Shown piece after piece: positions 1 to 5,142 of a DNA stretch of 5,436 nt; the first letter of the stretch is position 1; every line of letters begins with the position of its first letter. Origin of the DNA: Phyllobacteriaceae bacterium. GTDB lineage: Bacteria > Pseudomonadota > Alphaproteobacteria > Rhizobiales > Devosiaceae. The notes below the pieces were generated by a model, which saw nothing but the letters and a program-made list of their open reading frames with translations, did no database searches and had not been told where the DNA came from. The position numbers were made by a program, and so were the translations under genes. The stretch lies in assembly GCA_012799265.1 (NCBI GenBank), contig JAAZLP010000346.1:1-5436 (forward strand), written 5' to 3'.

Positions 1-152
1 GCAATGAGCGGCTCCGAAAATTTGGCCAAATGCCATCCATGCGCGAAGTACAATATCTTGAGAAGTGACGTAGAGTAGATGTCTAGTCGGTCTAGCGCGG
101 CTTGATCCAGTACATAGTTAGCTACCGCTCGAGCGTCGTACGGGGCCCCCAT
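1..152 (-). CDS. Panacea-domain (DUF4065, SocA-like) protein, N-terminal part, cut by window edge
   Basis: Reading the minus strand from the ATG at 152-150 gives 50 open codons that run off the left edge. The translation contains YDARAVANYVLDQA (residues 5-18) and LLKILYFAHGWHLAKF (residues 30-45). These match the pattern I know for the start of Panacea/DUF4065 proteins: YDA-x-x-VANY, then LQKLLYFAHGWHLA, then a PL(I/F) step, seen here as EPLI. The family includes SocA, the ClpXP adaptor for the replication toxin SocB in Caulobacter, and PanA antitoxins that neutralise many unrelated toxins. The start is fixed by the in-frame polA stop two codons upstream and by the conserved motif beginning at residue 5. 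A GAGG at 164-167, 11 bases before the ATG and inside the end of polA, is a weak ribosome binding site, so translational coupling to polA is plausible. GC is near 53% by hand count, below polA, which hints at acquisition. An antitoxin role is inference; any toxin partner would lie outside the window. Confidence 0.82.
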   Translation of the reverse strand, partial: MGAPYDARAVANYVLDQAALDRLDIYSTSLLKILYFAHGWHLAKFSEPLI

Positions 153-155
153 TTT

Positions 156-3074
156 TTAGTGCGCCTCGTCCCAATTCTTCGCTGCATGTGCATCAACCTG
201 GATCGGCACTGTTAGCCGAACAGCCGGTTCCGCCGCGTTTTCCATCACCCGCTTGATGACCGGGATCGCCTGATCTTCCGTGCCTTCGGGGACTTCGAAG
301 ATCAGTTCGTCATGGACCTGCAGCAGCATATCGGCTTCGACGCCGGCTTTTTTCAGCTCCGGCTCCATGCGAATCATGGCGCGGCGGATGATGTCGGCGG
401 CTGAACCCTGGATGGGGGCGTTGATCGAGGCGCGTTCGACAAAGCTGCGTTCGCTGGGATTGCCCGAATTGGCATTGGGGAACTGGATCTTGCGGCCAAA
501 GATGGTGGTGACGAAGCCATCGGCTTTCACCCGGCGCTTTTGCGCATCCATATAGTCCTTGATGCCCGGGAAGCGCTCGAAATAGGTCTTGATGTAATCG
601 CCCGCCTCGCCGCGCGCGATGCCGAGCTGATTGGCGAGACCAAAGGCGGAAATGCCATAAATGATGCCGAAATTGATCGCCTTGGCGCGGCGGCGGACTT
701 CGGATGGCATGTCCTTGACCGGCACGTTGAACATTTCCGACGCCGTCATGGCGTGAATGTCGAGGCCTTCCTCGAAGGCATCCTTGAGCGCCTGGATATC
801 GGCGATATGGGCGAGGACGCGCAGCTCGATCTGGGAATAGTCGGCAGAGATCAGCACCTTGCCCGGCGGGGCGACAAAGGCGGTGCGGATCTTGCGGCCA
901 TCTTCGGTGCGGACCGGAATGTTCTGCAGGTTCGGATCGTTTGACGACAGACGCCCCGTCAGCACGCTCGACTGGCTATAGGTCGTGTGCACGCGCCCGG
1001 TGCGCTGGTTGATATAGGTGGGGAGGGCATCGGTATAGGTGCCCTTGAGCTTGGTCAGCTGGCGCCAGCCGACAATGGTACGCGCCAGCGGAATTCCCTT
1101 GAGCGCGAGGTCTTCGAGCACGTCCGCGCCGGTGGACCAGGCGCCAGTCTTGGTCTTGGTGCCGCCTTCCAGCCCCATCTTGTCAAAGAGGACTTCCCCC
1201 AGTTGCTTGGGCGAGCCGAGATTGAACTGCTGGCCGGCCATTTCATAGGCTTCGGCCTCGAGCGCGGCGGCGCGCTGGGCAAAATCGCCGGAAAGACGGG
1301 CGAGGATCTGCCGATCCACCATGATGCCACGCGCTTCCATGCGGGCGAGCACGGGCGCGAGCTGGCGCTCGAGCGTTTCATAAAGCGTGGTGGCGTTTTC
1401 GGCCGAGAGGCGCGGCTTCAGCACATACCAGAGGCGCAGCGTGATATCGGCGTCTTCGGCACCATAGCGGGCGGCGTCGGCGATATCGATCTGGTCAAAG
1501 CTCTTCTGCGCCTTGCCGGTGCCGGCAAGCTCGCCATAGGTGATGGTCTTGTGGTCGAGCCAGTGCTTGGCCAGGACATCGAGCCCGTTATATTGCGGGC
1601 CATCGAGCGCATAGGACATGAGCATGGTGTCGTCGATGGGCGCGAGATTGATGCCGTAGCGTGCCAGCACTTCCATGTCATATTTGACGTTCTGGCCGAT
1701 CTTGAGGATCGACGCATCTTCAAGCACGGACTTGAGGCTATCGAGCACAAAGCCGATGGGCAGCTGGCCCTCGACCAGCCCGCCGCCGCCGAGAAGATCG
1801 CCCGGCTTGGCATGGCCTACGGGGATATAGAGGCCTTCGCCGATCTCGGTGGAAAGGCAGATGCCGACAATATCGGCGACCTGCGGATCAAGGCTCGTGG
1901 TCTCGGTGTCGAAGGACACAAAGCCCTGGTCCATGATCTTGGCGATGATGGCGGCGAGCTGATCGGGCGTGGTGATGGTCTGGTAGGCGTCGGGATTGAC
2001 CGGGATCGCCTTGACGCGCGCATGCTCTTCGGCGGCAAAGCGGGCAGGGCCGGTGCCGGGGACGATATTGGCCGCGAGCTTGGCCTTGGCGACGGAAAGG
2101 TCAGCAGATTTCTTCGGCGCGCCGATATCCTTGCTGCCGCCGGCCTTGAGCTCCGGATCGGGCTCGAAATCATCGGGATTGGCTTCCAGCACCGCGGCAA
2201 GGCGCTTGGTGATGGTGGCAAATTCCATGGCCTTGAGGAAGGGGAAGAGCGCCGACGCGCTCATCGGCTGGCGGGCGAGGCCATCGAGGTCGATCTCGAC
2301 CGGCACCTTCTGTTCGAGCGTCACCAGCTGCTTGGAAATGCGCGCCAGATCAGCATTGTCGATGAGCTTCTGCCGACGGGCGGGCTGCTTGATCTCGCTG
2401 GCGCGTTCGAGCAGGGTTTCCAGATCGCCATAGGTATTGATGAGCTCGGCCGCGGTCTTGACGCCGATGCCCGGCACGCCGGGGACATTGTCGACGCTGT
2501 CGCCGCAGAGCGCCTGCACGTCGATGACCTTGTCCGGCGTCACGCCAAACTTGGTGAAAACTTCATCGGGGCCAATCCACCTGAGCGGCGGCTGGCCGGG
2601 ACGCGGAATGGTATCAAGAAGGCGGATCGAGCCATCCGGCTCGACCAGCTGCATCAGATCCTTGTCGGAGGAGGCAATGGTGACCTTCCAGCCGCGATCG
2701 CGCGCCATGCAGGCATAGGTCGCCATGATGTCATCGGCTTCCCAGCCCTCCATCTCGATGGAGGGAATGGAGAACGCGCGCGTGGCCGAGCGCGTCAGCG
2801 GGAATTGCGGCACCAGCTCTTCCGGCGCGGGCGGGCGCTGGGCCTTGTATTCGGGATAGATATTGTCGCGGAAGGTCTTGCCCTTGGCGTCGAAAATCAC
2901 CGCCATATGGGTGGGCGGCTCGTCACCATCCATGTCCTGCGTCAGCTTGAACAGCATGTTGCAGAAGCCCTGCACGCAGCCCACCGGCAGGCCGTCCGAC
3001 TTGCGCGACAGCGGCGGCAAGGCGTGGAAGGCGCGGAAGATATAGCCCGAGCCATCAACGAGCAGCAGATGCAT
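156..3074 (-). CDS. polA: DNA polymerase I (5'-3' exonuclease, proofreading exonuclease, polymerase)
   Basis: This is a complete 972-residue Pol I, the cytoplasmic enzyme that fills repair gaps and removes Okazaki RNA primers. The 5'-3' exonuclease covers roughly residues 1-295, with metal-ligand motifs D7, FDAKGKTFRD, EADD (112-115), SDKD (136-139) and GDSVDNVPG followed by a helix-hairpin-helix GIGVKTAAEL. A lysine- and alanine-rich linker (about 300-360) follows. The 3'-5' exonuclease (about 375-560) keeps all its motifs: DTE at 389-391, NVKYD ending at D466, and Y537-x3-D541, so proofreading should be active. The polymerase domain has motif A DYSQIELR (745-752), motif B with R794, K798, F802 and Y806, and motif C HDE (921-923). 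It is somewhat longer than the E. coli enzyme (928 residues), mainly through the linker. The ATG is preceded by AAGGA (3084-3088, 9-base spacer). There is no room for a terminator before the Panacea gene 3 bases downstream. The upstream gene is divergent, so polA is transcribed from the 3075-3279 interval. Confidence 0.98.
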   Translation of the reverse strand: MHLLLVDGSGYIFRAFHALPPLSRKSDGLPVGCVQGFCNMLFKLTQDMDGDEPPTHMAVIFDAKGKTFRDNIYPEYKAQRPPAPEELVPQFPLTRSATRAFSIPSIEMEGWEADDIMATYACMARDRGWKVTIASSDKDLMQLVEPDGSIRLLDTIPRPGQPPLRWIGPDEVFTKFGVTPDKVIDVQALCGDSVDNVPGVPGIGVKTAAELINTYGDLETLLERASEIKQPARRQKLIDNADLARISKQLVTLEQKVPVEIDLDGLARQPMSASALFPFLKAMEFATITKRLAAVLEANPDDFEPDPELKAGGSKDIGAPKKSADLSVAKAKLAANIVPGTGPARFAAEEHARVKAIPVNPDAYQTITTPDQLAAIIAKIMDQGFVSFDTETTSLDPQVADIVGICLSTEIGEGLYIPVGHAKPGDLLGGGGLVEGQLPIGFVLDSLKSVLEDASILKIGQNVKYDMEVLARYGINLAPIDDTMLMSYALDGPQYNGLDVLAKHWLDHKTITYGELAGTGKAQKSFDQIDIADAARYGAEDADITLRLWYVLKPRLSAENATTLYETLERQLAPVLARMEARGIMVDRQILARLSGDFAQRAAALEAEAYEMAGQQFNLGSPKQLGEVLFDKMGLEGGTKTKTGAWSTGADVLEDLALKGIPLARTIVGWRQLTKLKGTYTDALPTYINQRTGRVHTTYSQSSVLTGRLSSNDPNLQNIPVRTEDGRKIRTAFVAPPGKVLISADYSQIELRVLAHIADIQALKDAFEEGLDIHAMTASEMFNVPVKDMPSEVRRRAKAINFGIIYGISAFGLANQLGIARGEAGDYIKTYFERFPGIKDYMDAQKRRVKADGFVTTIFGRKIQFPNANSGNPSERSFVERASINAPIQGSAADIIRRAMIRMEPELKKAGVEADMLLQVHDELIFEVPEGTEDQAIPVIKRVMENAAEPAVRLTVPIQVDAHAAKNWDEAH

Positions 3075-3139
3075 GACAACGATTCCTTATTCGCAGATTG
3101 AGCGGACTTTACCCATTGGCCGGGAGGATGGCACCCATT

Positions 3140-3190
3140 TTTGCCAGGACCTGTCAGCACGGCGCATTTGCCGCGCGACCCAACTTTGCC
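3140..3190. repeat. Three TTTGCC direct repeats in the divergent polA / regulator intergenic region
   Basis: TTTGCC occurs at 3140-3145, 3167-3172 and 3185-3190, starting 27 and then 18 bases apart, within the 205-base region that must carry the promoters of both polA (minus) and the response regulator (plus). Clustered direct repeats of this sort can be binding sites for a regulator, but a six-base word repeated three times may be chance. I saw no convincing -35/-10 pair for either gene; TTGCCA at 3186-3191 with GATGTA 17 bases later is the nearest for the plus strand and is poor. Confidence 0.25.
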
Positions 3191-3246
3191 ACTTTTCCTG
3201 CCTAGGCCGATGTATGGTAGAAGCGGGCAAGGGTGTTCGCATTGCG

Positions 3247-3264
3247 GACCGGTCGCGGCGACCG
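3247..3264 (+). promoter_or_regulatory. Overlapping palindrome and hairpin touching the ribosome binding site of the response regulator
   Basis: GACCGGTC (3247-3254) is a perfect 8-base palindrome. It overlaps CGGTCGCGGCGACCG (3250-3264), a perfect inverted repeat that as RNA folds into a 6-bp GC-rich stem with a CGG loop. The stem ends at the base just before AAAGGA, the presumed Shine-Dalgarno. GACCG also recurs as a direct repeat at 3247-3251 and 3260-3264. It could be an operator, or an RNA element that affects ribosome access. Neither role is shown by the sequence alone. Confidence 0.35.
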
Positions 3265-3270
3265 AAAGGA
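3265..3270 (+). promoter_or_regulatory. Ribosome binding site that sets the TTG start of the response regulator
   Basis: AAAGGA at 3265-3270 lies 9 bases before TTG at 3280-3282. It is the only good Shine-Dalgarno upstream of the receiver domain in the correct frame. This argues for the TTG over the in-frame ATGs at 3214 and 3073, whose extra residues do not resemble any receiver protein. Confidence 0.65.
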
Positions 3271-3279
3271 CTGATAGCA

Positions 3280-3663
3280 TTGCAAACTGACATTAAGGGA
3301 CGCGGCGCCACTCTTCTGGTTGTGGACGACGATGCCCTGATCACGCTCAATGCGGTGGACCAGTTGACCGAACAGGGGCATGTGGCGCTGGAGGCGTTTT
3401 CCGCGCAGGAGGCCCTGGCCATCCTCGAACAGCGCAATGATATTGACGCCTTGATCACCGATTACAGCATGCCCGGCATGACCGGCCTTGAGCTGGCCGA
3501 AGCCGCGCGCGCGCTCCATCCGACCCTGCCGATCCTCCTGGTCACCGGCTATGCGGAACTGCCCGATGGCATCGAGCACAGCTTCATGCAGCTCGAAAAG
3601 CCCTATGGCGAAGACGATCTGGCGCGCCGCGTGATGGAGCTTCTGGCGGCGACCGCCAGCTGA
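3280..3663 (+). CDS. Single-domain (CheY-like) response regulator
   Basis: This is a 127-residue receiver with no output domain. A partner histidine kinase would phosphorylate it, and it would act by protein-protein contact or as a phosphate shuttle. Visible motifs are the acidic pair D16-D17 in LLVVDDD, the phospho-acceptor D61 in TDYSMPGMTG, the switch threonine T89 in LLVTGYAELP, and K107-P108 near the end. All residues needed for phosphorylation are present. The VTGYAELP and LEKPY style resembles the C-terminal receivers of alphaproteobacterial hybrid kinases, so this may be a stand-alone relative of such a module. I chose the TTG start because of the AAAGGA 9 bases upstream and because the domain begins about ten residues later. 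The reading frame is open back to an ATG at 3073, but residues there are rich in Arg and Cys and look non-coding. No kinase gene is visible nearby, so it is an orphan here. The gene diverges from polA and converges with the transglycosylase with no spacer. Confidence 0.88.
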   Translation: MQTDIKGRGATLLVVDDDALITLNAVDQLTEQGHVALEAFSAQEALAILEQRNDIDALITDYSMPGMTGLELAEAARALHPTLPILLVTGYAELPDGIEHSFMQLEKPYGEDDLARRVMELLAATAS

Positions 3664-3694
3664 TCAGCGCAGGCCACTGGCCTCGAGCAGGCCA
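3643..3694. terminator. Cluster of inverted repeats across the convergent stop codons, possible bidirectional terminator
   Basis: Four inverted repeats lie end to end. CTGGCGG-CGA-CCGCCAG (3643-3659) has a 7-bp stem with a 3-base loop. GCTGATCAGC (3659-3668) is a 10-base palindrome centred on the junction of the two stop codons. AGGCC-ACT-GGCCT (3671-3683) and TGGCCT-CGAGC-AGGCCA (3678-3694) share an arm and so are mutually exclusive. Only a short T run follows on the plus strand (3700-3703), so this is not a classic intrinsic terminator. It may stop or slow transcription from both sides, since no intergenic base is available for a separate terminator. The inverted repeats also encode protein ends, so part of the symmetry may be chance. 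Confidence 0.35.
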
Positions 3695-4242
3695 AGGCGT
3701 TTTGCGTCGTAATAATAGCCGCGCGCATAAAACTGCACAGCCCGGTCGTCATTCTTGCCGGCCGTCATGTAGGCGCCCGCGAGATAGCGGACGGCATAGC
3801 GCAGATTGGTCTCGGCATCGAGAAGGCCCGCAGCTTCGCCGCGATAGCCCATACCGCGCGCCGTGGCGTGGCTGATCTGCATGAGCCCGTAATAGGGGCC
3901 GTTGCGCGCAGCGGGATTGTAGCTGCTTTCGCGCACGATGACGCGTCGCACCAGATGTTCTGGGACGGCATATTCGCGCGAATAGTGGGCGATGAGCCCA
4001 TCAAGCTGGCCGCGCTCGCTGCCGGTATAGGCAAGCAGCATCTCGCTGGGGGCAGGGGGAATCGCCGCCGCCTTGGGGACATGACCGGCGGGCGTGGCGG
4101 CGACAGGCGCGATGGAGGCAATGGCCGCGCTGGCGGTCGTGTCACGATTGCCCGGAAGCGGCTTGATGCCGGCAACCGAACAGCCGGCCAGAACCAGGGC
4201 CAGAGCGAGTGTGCCAGCAATGGGGATCGGCCGAGCCGTCAT
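3664..4242 (-). CDS. Lipoprotein lytic transglycosylase (SLT domain, GH23-like)
   Basis: This 192-residue protein is predicted to cleave the MurNAc-GlcNAc bond of peptidoglycan without water, leaving 1,6-anhydro ends. From the ATG it has an Arg-containing N-terminus, a hydrophobic segment and the lipobox LAGC with C21. It should therefore be a lipoprotein, and Ser after the Cys suggests sorting to the outer membrane. A proline- and alanine-rich linker (about 30-70) precedes the SLT domain. This has the catalytic Glu in RESSYNP (E105), the GLMQIS motif (119-124) and NLRYAVRYLAGAY, and ends in ARGYYYDAKRLGLL. All family motifs are intact. A TTG seven codons upstream (4263-4261) also opens the frame. 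I prefer the ATG at 4242-4240 because AGAGG (4250-4254) sits 7 bases before it and it gives a standard signal peptide. It follows tag on the same strand after 166 bases that contain a probable terminator, so a separate promoter is likely. Confidence 0.92.
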   Translation of the reverse strand: MTARPIPIAGTLALALVLAGCSVAGIKPLPGNRDTTASAAIASIAPVAATPAGHVPKAAAIPPAPSEMLLAYTGSERGQLDGLIAHYSREYAVPEHLVRRVIVRESSYNPAARNGPYYGLMQISHATARGMGYRGEAAGLLDAETNLRYAVRYLAGAYMTAGKNDDRAVQFYARGYYYDAKRLGLLEASGLR

Positions 4243-4249
4243 GAATTTA

Positions 4250-4254
4250 CCTCT
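4250..4254 (-). promoter_or_regulatory. Ribosome binding site favouring the ATG start of the transglycosylase
   Basis: AGAGG on the minus strand lies 7 bases before the ATG at 4242-4240. The competing TTG (4263-4261) has AGGGA only 3 bases ahead of it, which is too close, so the ATG is preferred. Confidence 0.6.
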
Positions 4255-4262
4255 GAACGCCA

Positions 4263-4291
4263 AAATCCCTCTCTTGGCCGCTAATCGTCAA
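4263..4291 (-). promoter_or_regulatory. Weak candidate promoter of the transglycosylase gene
   Basis: On the minus strand TTGACG (4291-4286) is a good -35 match. Seventeen bases later comes GGATTT (4268-4263), a poor -10. The pair lies between the candidate tag terminator and the preferred ATG, and would give a leader of only about 10-15 bases that starts after the rival TTG codon. The placement is sensible but the -10 is weak. Confidence 0.22.
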
Positions 4292-4310
4292 ACACGGCAG
4301 CTTGATGGCG

Positions 4311-4349
4311 AAAACGCGGCCGCAAGGCAAGCGTTACTGGCGGGCCGCG
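4311..4349 (-). terminator. Candidate intrinsic terminator downstream of tag
   Basis: On the minus strand CGCGGCC (4349-4343) and GGCCGCG (4321-4315) form a perfect 7-bp GC-only stem around a 21-base loop, followed at once by TTTT (4314-4311). It begins 60 bases after the tag stop and before the transglycosylase signals, where a terminator is expected. The long loop and short T run make it a moderate candidate. Confidence 0.4.
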
Positions 4350-4408
4350 CTCATTCGGCTCAGCGACAACGCTTTGAGCTGATCGATCGGTGCGCCTGGC
4401 AGGTCAGG

Positions 4409-5011
4409 TCATCGCCCCGGAAGACGAACCGATTTTCGCAACTCGATGGCCTTGCCGCGGCTTGCGCATTCAGCTGCATGGTCGTTCACAAGTCCCATGG
4501 CCTGCATGAAGGCATAGACCGTGGTCGGCCCGACAAAGCGCCAGCCGCGCTTCTTCAATGCCTTCGACAGCGCCTCGGATTCCGGCGAGGTCGGGCGCAG
4601 CACCAGATCATGCGGCTCTTTGGCTTCGAACTGCCAGACGAAGGCCGCAAGCGACCCCGCTTCAGCGATCAGTTCCTGCGCCCGCGCGGCATTATTGATT
4701 ACCGCCTCGATCTTGCCCCTATGGCGCACGATCCCCGGATCGGCGAGCAGCCGATCGACATCAGCGTCAGTGAAGGCTGCGACGCGATCAATCTCGAAAT
4801 TGGCAAAGGCGGCGCGGAAATTCTCCCGCTTGCGCAGAATGGTGAGCCAGGAAAGTCCAGCCTGAAAGCCCTCAAGACAGAGCTTTTCAAAGAGGCGCCG
4901 GTCATCAACGACGGGAAATCCCCACTCGTGATCGTGGTAGTCAATATAGTCCGGCGACCCCATGCACCAGGCACACCGAACCACCCCATCAGGCCCCTCA
5001 ACCGTCTTCAT
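4409..5011 (-). CDS. tag: 3-methyladenine DNA glycosylase I
   Basis: This 200-residue HhH-superfamily glycosylase removes 3-methyladenine from alkylated DNA as the first step of base excision repair. Family signatures run the whole length: RCAWC (12-16), YIDYHDHEWG (22-31), LCLEGFQAGLSW (44-55), LRKRENFRAAF, IVRHRGKIEAVINNA, LSKALKKRGWRFVGPTT and FMQAMGLVNDH. By alignment to E. coli Tag (C4, H17, H175, C179; E38), the zinc ligands are C13, H26, H178 and C182 and the pocket glutamate is E47. All are conserved. The N-terminus is about nine residues longer than in E. coli, as in many relatives. The frame stays open upstream to 5113, but AGGAG 5 bases before the ATG at 5011-5009 and the homology both mark that ATG as the start. 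The C-terminal tail after the zinc Cys is short and basic. It is probably transcribed alone. Functionally it would feed abasic sites to the pathway that DNA polymerase I completes. Confidence 0.96.
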   Translation of the reverse strand: MKTVEGPDGVVRCAWCMGSPDYIDYHDHEWGFPVVDDRRLFEKLCLEGFQAGLSWLTILRKRENFRAAFANFEIDRVAAFTDADVDRLLADPGIVRHRGKIEAVINNAARAQELIAEAGSLAAFVWQFEAKEPHDLVLRPTSPESEALSKALKKRGWRFVGPTTVYAFMQAMGLVNDHAAECASRGKAIELRKSVRLPGR

Positions 5012-5016
5012 CTCTG

Positions 5017-5021
5017 CTCCT
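5017..5021 (-). promoter_or_regulatory. Ribosome binding site that sets the tag start
   Basis: AGGAG on the minus strand lies 5 bases before the ATG at 5011-5009. This excludes the longer open frame that begins at 5113, whose 34 extra residues do not belong to the Tag family. Confidence 0.7.
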
Positions 5022-5142
5022 AACGTGTTCTCCGTCCAAAGATGTTTAGCACAAGTGATGACATGGGCTGTCAGCAGGATCGGGGCGTTGAGTATAGACG
5101 GTGCGGCAAGCATTGTGTGATTTGGTCGCCGAAGTCGGACTG

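Noticed and set aside
987..3101. A 704-codon open frame on the plus strand opposite polA
   Set aside because: It is antisense to an unmistakable polA, has no recognisable domain and a Gly/Arg/Asp/Ile-rich make-up typical of the reverse reading of GC-biased codons.
3073..3279. N-terminal extension of the response regulator from ATG 3073 or ATG 3214
   Set aside because: The extra residues are not receiver-like, the first ATG overlaps the polA start, and a good Shine-Dalgarno precedes the TTG at 3280 instead.
4243..4263. Seven-residue extension of the transglycosylase from a TTG
   Set aside because: Its ribosome binding site is too close, while the ATG at 4242 has a well-spaced AGAGG and gives a standard lipoprotein signal.
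156..5011. A repair operon of tag and polA
   Set aside because: Both are on the minus strand, but a plus-strand gene lies between them and a probable terminator follows tag, so they cannot share one simple transcript.
5031..5090. Promoter for tag (CTGACA with GCTAAAC downstream on the minus strand)
   Set aside because: The -35-like element is good, but the spacing to the best -10-like element is too long or the -10 too poor, so it falls short of a feature.
5012..5113. N-terminal extension of Tag by 34 residues
   Set aside because: The family homology starts just after the ATG at 5011, which has its own strong AGGAG; the upstream residues look like untranslated leader.
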